Positions 49,538-62,909 of a DNA stretch of 64,000 nucleotides are shown here, piece after piece. Under the pieces are notes generated by a model, which worked only from the letters and a program-made list of their open reading frames with translations, was not told the origin of the DNA and ran no database searches. Numbering within the stretch: the first letter of the stretch is position 1; each line of letters begins with the position of its first letter. Origin of the DNA: Ceratopteris richardii (Eukaryota > Streptophyta > Polypodiopsida > Polypodiales > Pteridaceae); assembly GCA_020310875.1 (NCBI GenBank), contig CM035414.1, positions 193,928,653-193,992,652 on the forward strand, written 5' to 3'. Made by a program: the position numbers and the translations under genes.

Positions 49538-51390
49538 CCTTGTTCGAAATGCTATCTTCCATTCATCTCCTTCTCTGATCTTGAGAAGATTCTAAGCTCC
49601 TCGAAGGTAAATCTTTGTGAAGAATTTTTCTTTTACAAGGTGCTCCAAGCGTTCTGATATGAGTGGTATAGGATATCTATTTTTTATAGTGAGCTTATTC
49701 AATCCACTTCTACACACATTCGGAGAGTCCCATCCATCTTCTTTACAAATAGAATAGGGGCCACTTCTAGAGACTTTGAGTGTGATAAAACCCTTGGTTA
49801 GATTCTCATCAATATTCTTGCATAATTCTATAAGCTCCTATAGAGATAGTTTGTAGATTGGTCCCAAGGATGGTTGTGATTCCTCTTGAAGTTCTATGGC
49901 ACAATCATAAGGTATACCCTTTGGGAGGATATCTGCATTCTTCTTTTGAAAAACATCTTCAAAAGCTTGGTACTGGTTGGGTAGCTTCACTGGATCATCT
50001 TTCTTGGGTTCTTGAGTTGGTACGGCATAGATCATATATGTCGGTTGCTTCCTTACTCCATGTTTGAAGGCTTTGTCTCCTATATATGTCAAGTTCTTTT
50101 GGATATCTTGATGAGCGATTTTATTATTTTCCCAATTAATGTCTGGTTTATGTATCTTTGGCGAGGGAATTCTAGTGATAACAAGATTTATTGGACTTGA
50201 TATTACATTGAAACATATGTGGGAATCATGGACACCAAGATGTACTCTTAATGGTGTGGTTTCTATGGTAATATTCTCGGATGCCAAAGGTTGTCCATCT
50301 ATTACTTCAGCTACTAATGGTTTGTTCTTTTGAAGTACTGGAATCTTGTATTTCTTAACCAATCCTTCATTGGTGCAACATGAGGAGGATCCTAAATCTA
50401 CTAGGGCTTTAAAGGAAAGGGTCTTCTTAGGCATGATTAACTTGACAGGGACAAGACATGTTTCTATGGGTGTTGCTAGAATTATGAGGCCCTTTCTTAT
50501 ATCATGGTTTAGTTGAATGGTCTCTTTTACAACTGGACTTCCTTGTTCCCCTGCTCTACAAGGGTGACTTCAACTCTGGAGTTTGTTCTCTTATTGGGAT
50601 AATTAACTACAATATGTCTAGGGTTTCCACAATAGAGGCATAACTTGTTATCTCTCCTGTGTTTCTCTTGTGGTGTTAGAGGCTAGAACCTAGTTACATC
50701 TATTTGCATAGGTTCATGCATAGAATCTTCTCTAGGAGTGGGCTAGAAGTGTTTCCATTGGCAAAGTCTTCCTTCTACTTGCTTTTCTTGCTTCCTTTCA
50801 AAAAGACGGTTATCACATTGGATGGCTTGGGTGATATATTCATTGAATGTCTTCATCTCTGGCATCATGAGTAGAAGGTCCTTCACATAATCTCTTAAAC
50901 CCCATCTAAATTGGCTTATGAAATAATCCTCGTGCCAAGTGAGATCACATATAAAGTGCCTAAATTCTGATGCATAGGTAGAGGCAGGGTGCTTACCTTG
51001 ACATAGCTTTCAGAGTTTTGTTTCTGCCACTCGACTCACGTCTGCATCTCCAAACGTGGTGATGAGCTCTCAGAGAAACCTCTCATATTTATGAAGTACT
51101 ACCATGTCCTTCCCCAGAGATTGGGACAAACCATGATAATGCTTGACCACAGACTAGGGTTCCTATCAAACATACCTTAGATGCATCATCAAGGTATCTA
51201 TCACGATGCATATGGATATATAGTTTAACTTCTTGTAGAAACCCATGAAATTTCTTGCGATCAACATCGAACTTTTTTGGCATGAAAATCTTGAGTTCCT
51301 TCATGAAAGATGAACTAGGGTATTGGTTCACTTGAATGTCTCCTTGATTTACTTGAAGATTCCCAATTGGTTCTTGTAATTGAGAGATGT
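49538..51390 (-). mobile_element. Gypsy C: gag, protease and start of reverse transcriptase
   Basis: The upstream part of chromovirus C on the minus strand. Gag (50700-51390, with FHGFLQEVKLYIH and EYITQAIQCDNRLFERK) is followed by a knuckle CLYCGNPRHIV (near 50600-50650), protease (about 50150-50434, with ALVDLGSSSCCTNEGLV) and the start of reverse transcriptase (49540-49900). No upstream LTR is seen: C ends where a copia LTR scrap begins at 51391. Broken, old. Confidence 0.85.
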
Positions 51391-51729
51391 TTGAAGCTTT
51401 CCGCAAAGCTTTGGGCTTACTTCCTTTTGTGGATTGATTCCACCTAGCTTGTAACTTCCTTATACATGAGTGTCAGCTCCTTGTTCACTGCATCACTCCC
51501 AGGGCAGTTTATTGATATACTTTTGGTAGTGATGTGTGTGAACAGACTAGGAACATCGGGACAGTTTTTTCCCTCTTTAGGAGGTTTTTCCCCTGGGATT
51601 GTATATATGCCTATAACCCTAACGTTTCATTCTCTTGGTAATACATTCAATATTGTGTGTTGTGCTCTAAGCTTCTTCTTCTTCTTCCTTGTGCTATTCG
51701 CATGCTACCAGAGACCTCAAACTCCAACA
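51391..51729 (+). repeat. D-family copia LTR with a short RNase H tail
   Basis: It opens with the last codons of a copia pol (FEAFRKALGLLPFVD), then an LTR matching both ends of copia D (CCCTCTTTAGGA, ATACATTCAATATTGTGTGTTGTGC), ending CCAACA at 51729. It is a fragment of an otherwise missing element. Confidence 0.75.
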
Positions 51730-52125
51730 TCTTGAAGTTTAAAGGCAACATCAGAGGGTAGCCACACATCTGCATGAAAAGGGATATTGAGAAGCAATCC
51801 TACTTCAAGTGAAGAAAGTTCTACAAGAAGCAAAGGCAAGGAAGAAGAACATGATCGAGACAATCCATTGCTAGAGATAGATAGCAATAGTGAAGGAGAG
51901 TTTGAAAAGATGGAAACTCTAGGTGTAAAGATATCAAAAGCAAGAAGGAAAAGGTTCATTTCAACCCCTCAAGAGAGAAGAAGCTCATCAAGAGAAAGGC
52001 ATCTAGCTCAACGATTAACTTATGACTCTCTCATTGCCAAACATTATGCCTACATGAGTCAAGTAGTTGCATGTGAAGAGCCTAATTATTTTGAGGATGC
52101 AAGCAAAAATGAAGAATGGAACCAA
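51730..52125 (+). mobile_element. Copia H: left part
   Basis: Integrase-RT linker and the start of reverse transcriptase of a copia element, with a charged, serine-rich linker and YAYMSQVVACEEPNYFEDA. It stops at the K2 target duplication ACCAA (52121-52125) and resumes at 57960. Confidence 0.75.
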
Positions 52126-53467
52126 TGTTGGAAATTTAGTAAGCCCATAACTAATACCACAGGTCCAAGGTTCCATAGATTCAGGATTTACAACATTAAT
52201 TCCAGCAATCTTCCAATATTGACAAACCATGAACATACCACACCTAATCATACAACTGATGAGACAAAGATAGAGAGAGACTAGACAACATGTGTAAAGT
52301 GTTACGTAAGCCAAGGCTTACTCACACTATCATATATACCAATGTTCAATGTACAATGTGGGAGCAAAACTCTCAACTACTCTATGTGAACAAAAATAGA
52401 TGGATGAGTGAATGTACAAATGTAATAAACATATTCAGATGTATAGACATAAATATGAATATATATGAGATGTGTGACCTAATAGGTTGTAGAAGAGTGT
52501 ATATGAGTGACAGAAAGAGGAAGGATCAGTCCAAAACCGATAATTAGCAAACCCTCATCTAACCTTAGGCTATGGAAGACCCTAAGTCAGACACGTGTGT
52601 GAAAAGATCACATACTTACAAAAGTAGCAAAGGATGCTTACAAGTTTGCTGCTAGAAATCCTCAAACTCATATGACCATACCTTCTCGAACACCTCATCC
52701 AAATATGCATAAAGCATACACTTACTGATTCTCTTGTACCTTATGCCGAATAGTACTCTTCTTGATATGGACATTATTGCCTACATAAACTCCAAGTAGT
52801 ACCTGTGTGCATAAAGAGAATATGTACCTGAATTCTTAACATAAGATGTAAATCTTATGTGAACCACCATCCAATGTCTTTGAAGTACACCGAAATCTTC
52901 ATATAGAAAACAATCTTCAAATACATCATGTGAATGGCTGATCCACACCACCAAGCTGCTAATAGAATCTCCATAAGCAAGAGTGTGAGCACACTCTTCT
53001 TCTCCAAGAAGAACTCCATAGCCGCTCCTCAACATGCTCCAAGATAGCACCATGGTTGGCCCATGTGCTAGAAGCACCACCCCAAGCTCCAAAGCTTGTG
53101 TTGCAAAAGGTGTTGGATACAAGACAATGAGCTAATGATCTTCTTATATAGTATTTGGTTGTCCCTTGAAAAGATCCTCCAAAAGCTCACTCTAATAAAG
53201 CACGAGTGATGATATTCTCCAATAAAGCAAGCTCCATCATCGAAGATCGCATCCGCTATCGTCTTTGAAATAAAGCAAAAGCATGACAAAAGAATCTTCC
53301 ATGCTGTGTGCTGTTGTCCATGGGTATCAAACCCAGGTGGGCTCAATGGGAGGTAATTGTCTTGTCCACGAACGCTAGGCGCTTTTCATGTACAAGGATT
53401 AATAACAATAGCTACACATGCTATGATGTGTGAGCAAAATTTTGACCAATGGACATTGTTTCCAACA
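52126..53467 (-). repeat. Downstream LTR of K2
   Basis: TGTTGGAAATT...TTTCCAACA on the plus strand. It is next to the purine tract at 53468-53478. Confidence 0.9.
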
Positions 53468-56400
53468 ATCCCCCCTGCAATGTCATATTGGTACAAATTG
53501 GACTGGATCTGCAAACTTCATAATCTTCAAACTTGTACTCCCCAAATTGACCTTCAAAACTTTTCTTCAAAAGTCTTCTTCAAAACGGAATTTGACTTTC
53601 TTCAAACTTCAAACACTGAACTTGCTGAATATGAACCATAATACTTGAGAAAATATGCAAAGTAGATATCCAATAGCATACACATCAAGAAATCATTTGC
53701 TTGACAATAAATATAGCATGTACTGACTCTGAACCTGCTATCTCCTGTCTTCTCAAACCTGAAAACATACACTAGGATCCACATATTTGCATTTACCTTA
53801 CGAAAGCTTTCTCAACGTACTTCTGCTGTGTCATGTAAATACACTACACAAAATCAAGAACTGAATCCTAGAACCTGTGACTGATAACTCACAACTTAGT
53901 GTATTATGAACACTACTGGTTCATCTCTGACTGTACTCAAGTCAACTCAACTCAACTCAAGTGAAATCAACTGAAATCAACTCATGAGTCTCATCAAAAA
54001 ATCTATGATATCATCATGTCTTCATCCTTGTTCAATCTGTAAATCCTTCATACCTCTTTCCTTCAGAACTTGGTATAAACATAAATGTGCACACTTCTAA
54101 AACATACCTTTCTGAAATATCAAGCTTCTCTTCAATAGAACTCTGGAACCTTCTCCTGAACAGGAACATCCTACTAGGAACTTTCTCCAAACATTCTCCT
54201 TATCCCTTCTTTCAAAGCTAGAACATAAAGAGAACGTGACAAAGGAAATATAGGAATACCTTAAATAGGAATACCTATAGATATGACTCTGCATTCTTTT
54301 ACATATATGGAAGAAAATAAGTCTTCATGTTTCATCACCCCCTGGATGATTTAACACTAGTATCTAGAATTCTTCAAATATATCAGACTTTATGAAATCT
54401 GGAATGTCTTCCTTTTTTCGATAAATCTGATCTTCAGTGATCAATACCTGTATTTGAAAAAAAAAAAATTTCTGAACCCTTTTTATTAGCATTGTGCACA
54501 TGCCAATAGCTTTCCCTGTCATTCCTCAGCTTTCCAAATTATAGAATAAGGTTAGCTGATCTATCATAAAAACCTTGTTGAAAGCATTTTAGGATTCATA
54601 ACCTTCTACAACATAACAAGTATTTTTTCTATTCCTTTGCAACACAAATCTGATAGAATCTGAACCTTTGACTTACTTCTTCCAATGTTAAGAATCTTCA
54701 CAAACAAAGCATAGACAAATGACTCATAAATACTGATCATACTAGATCATCCAAGATCAATGATCTCTCCAACAAAATACCTATGTAGAATCTGCTCTCA
54801 TCAAACCTTCATGACTGAATGTTTGATTTATTACCTGAATGTCTCTAAGTGTCCATGCTTCTTACGTAAAGTTGTAAAACTTTTCTTCAACTAAATCCTT
54901 CCCAAGAATCTGCAACTCCTACTTGAAACATAAGTGGACAAACTTCTCACCTTGAGAACTCCAAAAGATGTAAGTTGATACTTCAAATCTTCATATTCTA
55001 CCTGGGTGAAATGTGATAGTACCTCCTTGATTTTCTTTTGGCTAACTCCACTTCTCAATCAAGTAATAGGATCTGATGGAACACCTTTTCGAATACAAGC
55101 ACATATCCAAAAATCAAGACAATCATAGAAAGTAGATTTTCCAACTGACTAGTACATCAAAAAATCTGAATTTTCTAAAGTTTTCTGAAAATATTGAATA
55201 TGAGGTAACTTTTCCAAACACAAAACCTCAACCCAAGTCTTCAACATCTACTACAAAAAATTCTTTTGCCTCAAGAGTTAGATAAAGAAGAAATATACTT
55301 CTTTGCACCTTGTCATATACCAAGTAGCTCTGTATTGACACTCCAAAAATTCTTTGAGGGAACATATAAGCTGCCTCCTTAAAATCTTCAACTAAAACAT
55401 AACTCATACATATATGAGTCAAAACATATATTTGCTGCTTTTCTTTCTCTCAATGCAATTCTTTGTCAAATGTACTAAATCATGACCAAGTGTAATGGAA
55501 AACAAAAAACTGCTTCTTCTTTAAACTATCTTCTTCACAAGATGTTCTCCTAGACTTGTCTTTGGATGTAGAGGATAAAGTAGGAAAGTATATGGAAAAT
55601 ATATGAGAAAAGGAAGTCTTAATTTTCTTTTGGAAATGTTGGACTTTCTTCTTCTGCATCTTTCTTCCACCTGATGATGATGTCAACATCTTCAAACTTC
55701 TCTTCCATACCTTTTGTTCTCTTCATCTTGAAGTAGCAAGCACTCTTAACTTCTTCAAATGAACTCTTTATCTTCCTCTCGTGCTAAGAGTAAGAGACAA
55801 AACAAACATGGTATACAAATGGAAGTGAACATAGAATCATGTTTTATCATCTCCTCATATCCTTGAATCAAAACTCTGCTTCAAATGTAACTGATATGAC
55901 TGAATTCACCAACCTTTTGTTTGAATAATGAATTACCTTTCTAGAGTTACCTCTCTAGATATAAAATGTGAGCAAAAAACTCTCAACCAACTTACAACAC
56001 AAGATTGGCTGAAAACAAAACTGATGTGCTCTCCAAATTTGTCTTCTTAGATAAGATTTCTTGCCATGAAAGAGATATCTAAAAACTCTCTAGAAAAACC
56101 TCTAGTTATTTGATGTAGCCTTTATCTTTCAAATAATCAAAGTGTATAAAATCACTCCTTGAATCCTTCAAATCTCTTCATAACTGCTCTTCTAAGATAT
56201 GACCTACAAATGATAATCTGATAGTAGAAACTGATACCTATGATTTGATGTTGATTTGGTTCCTTCATCTTCTCCAAACCATTGTTTTTCCTTGAATTTG
56301 AAGTAGCATTCTCTTCATCAAGTCTTAGTCTTCAAACAATACATCTGTAAAGTATTTTCATACTCTTCCAAAAGTATTCGACTGCTAACAGATCATCAAC

Positions 56401-56605
56401 TTCATACTCCACACTCATGAATACACATGTGACTAAATTGTCTAATTCTCAAATCTCTACTCATCTAGATTAAGTGTATATGTCAAATGTCAAATGTTAG
56501 AAGATGCTCTTAAATCATATGTTGTAAACCTGGGAGTCTGGAAACCTGGGAATCTGAATGAGCCTTAAGGCACTGATGCCAAAGCCCTAAAGCTCTGATA
56601 CCAAA
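53468..56605. other. Internal region of K2, no coding capacity seen
   Basis: AT-rich, TTC/CTTCAA-rich sequence. Reading frames are all below about 75 residues and no retroelement domain is visible. It aligns with 1-2791 (K1) over nearly its full length at roughly 85-90% with many small length differences, which does not look like protein-coding constraint. Confidence 0.75.
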
Positions 56606-57959
56606 TGTTGGAAATTTAGTAAGCCCATAACTAATACCACAGGTCCAAGGTTCCATAGATTCAGGATTTACAACATTAATTCCAACAATCTTCCAATATT
56701 GACAAACCATGAACATACCACACTTAATCATACAAATGATGAGACAAAGATACAGAGAGACTAGACAACATGTGTAAATTGTTACGTAAGCCAAGACTTA
56801 CTCACACTATCATATATACCAATGTTCAATGTACAATGTGGGAGCAAAACTCTCAACCAATCTATGTGAACAAAAATAGATGGATGAGTGAATGTACAAA
56901 TGTAACAAACATATTCAGATGTATGGACATAAATCTGAATATATCTAAGATGTGTGACCTAATAGGTTGTAGAAGAGTGTATATGAGTGACAGAAAGAGG
57001 AAGGATCAATCCAAAACTGATAATCAACAAACCCCCATCTAACCTTAGGCTATGGAAGACCCTAAGTCAGACACGTGTGTGAAAAGATCACATACTTACA
57101 AAAGTAGCAAAGGATGCTTACAAGTTTGCTGCTAGAAATCCTCAAACTCATATGACCATACCTTCTCGAACACCTCATCCAAATATGCATAAAGCATACA
57201 CTTACTGATTCTCTTGTACCTTATGCCGCATAGTAATCTTCCTGATATGGACATTACTGCCTCCATAAATTGGAAGTAGTACGTGTGTGCATAAAGAGAA
57301 TATGTACGTGAATTCTTAACATAAGATGTAAATCTTATGTTAACCACCATCCAATGTCTTTGAAGTACACCGAAATCTTCATGTAGAAGACAATCTTCAA
57401 ATACATCATGTGAATGGCTGATCCACACCACCAAGCTGTTAATAGCCTCTCCATAAGTAAGAGTGTGAGCACACTCTTCTTCTCCAAGAAGAACTCCATA
57501 GCCGCTCCTCAACATGCTCCAAGATAGCATGATGGTTGCCCCATGTGCTAGAAGCACCACCTCTAATGTGGGACCAAGCTCCAAAGCTTGTGTTGCAAAA
57601 GGTGTTGGATACAAGACAATGAGCTAATGAGCTTCTTATATAGTATTTGGTTGTCCATTGAAAAGATCCTCCAAAAGCTCACTCTAATAAAGCACTAGCG
57701 ATCATATTCTCCAATAAAGCAAGATCCGTCATCGAAGATCGCGTCCGTTGCCGTCTTTGAAATAAAGCAAAAGCATGACAAAAGAATCTTCCAAGCTGCG
57801 CACTGCTATTGGTGGGTATCGAACCCAAGTGGGCTCAATGGGAGGTAATCGTCTTGTCCATGAGCGCTAGGCGCTTTTCATGTACAAGAATTAATAACAA
57901 TGGTTACACATGCTGTGATCTGTGAGCAAACTTTTGACCAATGGACATTGTTTCCAACA
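56606..57959 (-). repeat. Upstream LTR of K2
   Basis: It matches 52126-53467. The tRNA-iMet primer site lies just inside it at 56592-56603. A minus-strand frame of 160 residues (57132-57614) is partly preserved in the other LTR (52781-53122) but matches nothing I recognise. Confidence 0.9.
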
Positions 57960-57964
57960 ACCAA

Positions 57965-59230
57965 GACATGCAAGAAGAATTCAAAGCACTCAAGGAAATA
58001 CACAGTTAGTCATTGGTGCCTAAGACCAAGGACATGAAGGTGATAGGTAACAAATGAGTATACAAGGTAAAGAGGAATTCAAATGGTTAGACATCAAGCA
58101 TGTAGTAGGAGTTCTCTAATAATTTATGCAAATTCCCAAAGCAAAACACTTAATGGTAGCCAAGAGGGTGTTCAAATACCTCAAGGGCACTATAAATGAA
58201 GGTTTATTCTATTCATATGATGACAATTTGTAGGTGAAGCTTATTCTGATGTAGATTGGGTAGGCTCGAAGGATGATCAGAGGAGTAAAAGTGTTTAAGT
58301 AGTCATGATTGGAAGTAAGACTATCTCATGGAGCTCCAAGAAGTAGCCAACAATAGTCCTCTCTTCAATTGAATCTGAATATAGAGTGTTAGCCCCTATC
58401 ACTTGAGAGCTTATGTGGCTAAAGAAGATCTTCAAAGACTTGAACTTGGAGGTGAAACAGATTTCCATCATGTGTAACAACATGAGTAGTGTACACCTAG
58501 CTTCAAGTCCGGTTTTCCATGCTAGCTCCAAGCACATTGAAGTACACTACTAATTCATCAGAGAGAAGGTGATTGCAAAGGAGGTCACGATGGAGCATAT
58601 GAGTACCAAAGATAAATTTGTAGATATATTCACAAAAGGATTGGAAGGAACAAACCCACTGAAATTTGAAAGAAGAATTGGTATGGTAGATTTAAGTTCA
58701 AGGCTTGAGGAGGGGAATTAAAAATCAAACCTTAAACCTTAGATAAAGGCTCAAGGGTGTGACAAGCAGATCCAATATATTTCCAAGATGTTCCAGTGTA
58801 GTTTCGGTGTTGCTCTAGTATTATTTCAATGTGGTTCTAGTGTTCCATTCTAGTGTACATGTTTTTGAATATCTTCCTTAACCATAAGTAAAGTCCCAAA
58901 GGTGTGGATAGAAAATGGACCTATCATTTAGAGGATTCATATCACAAATTTCAGTTACCAAGAAGTCTCAACCACTTTCCTAAATCATAGCTTACCAAAA
59001 AAGTTAAGTGGTTGATTGAGAGATTCTTGCAAGATTATTGGAGAATCTTTTGACAACCTATATATGTATGAATGCAAGTCATGAGTGATTTCCACGACCT
59101 CTACTCTCCTCCTAAGGTAGGTTAGATTGTAAGAAACTTGCTACACATAACCCCCTTGCTCAGTTAGTCATTTTATTAGCTTATACTTCTCTATAGTTAG
59201 CCTCTTTGAGGGGTGAGCTAGTTTCCAACA
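57965..59230 (+). mobile_element. Copia H: right part (RT remnant, RNase H, likely LTR)
   Basis: It continues copia H beyond K2: an RT opening (VIGNKWVYKVKRNSNG near 58050), then RNase H (58130-58700, with AKRVFKYLKGTINEGLFY, HASSKHIEVHY and KDKFVDIFTKGLEG), a purine tract (58705-58715) and a probable LTR to about 59230 (ending TTCCAACA). Broken; the LTR limits are uncertain. Confidence 0.75.
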
Positions 59231-61193
59231 AAATTTTCATTTCAATTGCAATTCCTCCTTCTGGTATCCATTTGAAGTGATTTTACTTGTGTTTGATTGG
59301 TCATAGATTCTATTAACTATGTTTTCCATTTCATGATTATCCTCTCAGTGAGCTTAAAGTGAGATTGCCTATAGTGAAGGTTTCTCTTTGCACATAGACA
59401 GACAACAACAAGAATAACTGGTCTATCTTTCAGAGGTTGGTTCTCCATGCTAGAGTGTCCAAATCAAGTATTTTAAATTGTTGTGGATAGATGCAAGTAT
59501 CTACTCTCATTTTGGAAAGTTTCATTATTTTTATCTCTATACATTCAGAGTTAGATCCCAAATAGTGACTTTGGATCACTATGAAAAACAAGTTATGAGG
59601 GCTTAAAACCTTCCAAAGCTACATAGGGGTGTTGATTCATCCCCCATCAGTTCCAAGGTTATGACAATGTTTGATCAAGAGAGGATTAAGTGTCTCTCTA
59701 ATCAAATAGACCTTAAAGGTTGCAAGGTATGATAAGGAGAGACTCTTCAAGATTTTGACTATGATCTTAGGTATAGGAAGGGAGAGTTTAATGTTGTGGA
59801 AAATTCATTTAGCCACATACATATGCTTAATGGACTGATTTTTTCTCAAATCACTAGTGATTTGCTTAAATCCATTAGAAGAAAGTGTAGGAATGTCCTA
59901 CCTATTCCGAAATTTGGGAAGCCATTATAAAAGGGTATCCTTGTTTATGGGTTTTCTAGTATACATTGTGTGGATAATTATTAGAATGACTAATCAGGTC
60001 ATTTTATGCATATAGAAAACAAATATAGGGATGATAATTTTTATCTCTCTAAACCTTATGTGCATCATGTTTTTTGGTTAAAAATTGAAATTGAAGATGA
60101 AAGAATCAAGAATAATGCTATATGAGAGAAATGGAGAGCACACATAGTAGAATAAAAGTGTCTCTATGGAAATTTTGTGAATCATGTTTTAGATGCCTCG
60201 TTTTGGGCTCTAAAATTAGTTCACTATAAGATGATGTCTTGATTTTATTCTCTCTCTAGAGTTTCTAAATTTTCAAGGCACAAAAACGATATTTGGAGGT
60301 GGATTTGGACCTAAGGTGTCTCTGACATTATTATGCAGATTGAAGAGTTGAACATTTTTGCATCTCACAAGCATTTTGGAATTCCATACTATTTTTGGGT
60401 TCTAGAGTCTAGAAAATTATGGATTTTTCCAACACTTTAAAAAAAGTGGACTTCTCTATTATTATTTGAATCCATGATTTTGATGCTTACATGTTCTCAT
60501 GCATATTATGGATGTTGATGGATATGTATTTTCATTGCTTTTTCTTCTACTTTTGATAGGTGCCACAAAAGAGAGCAAGTTACCACTAGAACATATGCTT
60601 TTTATGAAAGTTCTGCATGCAACATGGAGAGGTGCGACTTTTGCTAAATTTGGTAGATCTTTTACTTCCACGAGGAGGGAGGATCAACTCTGTTTTGAAG
60701 AGATCATTGTGCTGTGCAATAGGAGGCCCAAAATTAGAGAATTACCTTGTGATTGTGATTGAGAGTGAGATTATGAGTGAGAGTAAGATTGAGAGTGTGG
60801 GTATGAATAAAATCATGATAGCTTAGGGGTGGTCGAGAGGTTGAGGCTTCATCATGAAGTTATTTCAGAAAAGCTATTGTATCCATTTGATTCAAATCTG
60901 TAATACTAGATCTTCTCTTTCTTTGCATCACATCTTTTCTACTTTTTTGTGTCATATTTTCTCTTAACTTGTGCAAGTATTTTTTCTCTCTTCTAGTGTT
61001 CTTGAATGATTGGAATCTTGTAGTTGGGGATAACTTGTGATTATGGAAGTGCTACAAGTGATATCCGATCAGAATTGGTCTTTGAAACCTATGGAAGGTT
61101 TGACACAAAAGATTTGTGAGCAATAGGATCTTATTCAGAAGATTCTTGGAGAATTATAAAAGAATGGGGTAGAAAGAAACCAAAAGGCAGATT
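59231..61193 (+). mobile_element. Gypsy F: E-family chromovirus fragment
   Basis: Sequence with a gypsy RNase H tail (near 59735-59830: DFDYDLRYRKGEFNVVENSF) leads into an E-family LTR (about 59930-61056, ending GTGCTACA). The LTR is followed by a primer-site-like stretch and the opening of gag (about 61090-61190: EGLTQKI-like). Broken and short of most of gag and pol. Confidence 0.7.
59930..61056 (+). repeat. LTR of gypsy F
   Basis: About 1.1 kb. It aligns with 18166-19254 (shared ATTTTATTCTCTCTCTAGA and TTTGGAGGTGGAT-like blocks). The left limit is approximate. Confidence 0.7.
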
Positions 61194-62909
61194 ATATCTG
61201 CAACCAATTACCTTTTGATTGGATCACATTGGAACCAAATCCCAAGTGTGCATCTCCTTCAATGCATCTATTTCTTCTTTCATGGCATTTTTCCAATTAG
61301 AGTTTCCCTTTGTCTCCTCATATGTTGAGGGCTCTTTTGAAATTGAACCTTTTTCCAAGTAGATTGAATGCTTTGTAACAAATATGGAATCATATCCATA
61401 CCAGTCTATTTGTTTCTTCTCTCTTATTGATCTTCTAGAGCTTGCTTAGCGCATTCTCCACACTCTTGCATCTTTTCTTTATAACAAATATGGAATCATA
61501 TCCATACCACTCTATTTTCCTCTTGACTTCCATAGTTTGTAATCCCATTCCCTTTCATCTTGGTCATCATCTGTATCACTTCTTGGATCCTATACCTGTG
61601 TATCATACTTGCTTCCTAATTGATGAGAATCAAAATCAAGATCATATGGTAGAGTTACCTTTTGTTTGTCTTCATCATATCAAGACCTGTGTTCTTCAAA
61701 CACAACATTTCAACTTGTACTGAATTGCTTGGTTGAAGGATTATAGAACCTGTAACACATATGAGTTGAGTCATACCAAGTAAACACTACCTTTGTTGCC
61801 CTTTCATCTAGCTTACCTTATATTTGTGATGGTACATGAACATAAGCTAAACAATCAAACACGTTGCAATTTCCAAGACTAGGTTTTCTTCCATGCCACG
61901 CTTCATAAGGATTCATACCTTGAAGTGATTTGGATGGTAGTCTATTGACAAGGTACATAGTAGTTAGCCTCTGCCCATAGATAATGTGGCAACCTCTTCT
62001 CGTCAAGCATTGTTTTGGCTGATCCAACCAATGTTGTTTCTTCTCTCTGAAATTCCATTTAGTTGAGGAGAGTACCTAGTGGTCACTTCCCTTTTGATAC
62101 CTTTATCCTGCAAGAACTAATCAAAATCTTTGGAGAAATATTATCCCCCTCCATGAGATTTGAGCTTCTTGAGTGATCCAACTATATGATTCTCCACATG
62201 TGCTAGATACTTTTTGAAGCAATCAAACACTTCATTCTTACTCTTGATAAAGTATAGAATAGTCCATCTACTATGGTCATCAATAAATGAGACATAATAC
62301 CTTGATCCTGCCAATCAAGGTTCTTGACTCCGTCCCCATACATCTGTGAATGGTTGTCTTTGTGCCTTCCCAATCTGACATGCATCACATCTATTGATCA
62401 TATGTTGCTTTGATATGTTTGGTAGTCCTAGAACACTTTGATCCCTGCATATATCCTTCAAGTTTCTTTCATTCACATGAGCAAGTCTTTTATGCCACAC
62501 TTCAAGCTCACTTAGGGTTTGATACCCAAAAGTGAATGGACCTATGTTCTTGGTTTCTCCTACTTCAAAAGTAAAGAGCCTACCATGCTTCTCACCTCTG
62601 GCTATCTTCTTGAAGCCTTAACATGGATCTTCCACAAAAGCTCCATGTTCGGTGAATAACTTGCAAGCCTTTTTCAACTATTTGGCCTAGGTTTTTAGTG
62701 ATAGTGGGTACATACAGAACCTTACTCAAAATATTTGTCCTTCCATTGGAAGCTTTGACATTACCAATCTTCTCCACATTGTGCTTTGTTTCATCCCCTC
62801 TTTGAACTTCATGTCTATGCTTTGGACTTCCAAATTAGATAGAAGAGCAGTGTTGCCTGCAACATGATTTGAACATCGAGAATCTATGTAGAACAAATGA
62901 TCATCTTCT

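Larger units (their letters stand above)
52126..57959 (-). mobile_element. K2: complete non-coding long-LTR retrotransposon (LARD-like)
   Basis: A 5.8-kb element read on the minus strand, inserted in copia H with a perfect 5-base target duplication, ACCAA (52121-52125 and 57960-57964). LTRs are 52126-53467 (1342 bases) and 56606-57959 (1354 bases), about 96-97% alike in a sampled stretch. The primer site is at 56592-56603 and the purine tract (minus sense, GCAGGGGGGA) is beside 53468. The 3.1-kb internal part has no recognisable gag or pol. Structurally whole, non-autonomous by nature and probably the youngest insertion here. Confidence 0.88.

Noticed and set aside
53068-53346. Possible gene in the K LTR
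   Set aside because: The frame is not kept at the same length in the other LTR and has no recognisable domain. Only the longer 57132-57614 frame is worth noting.
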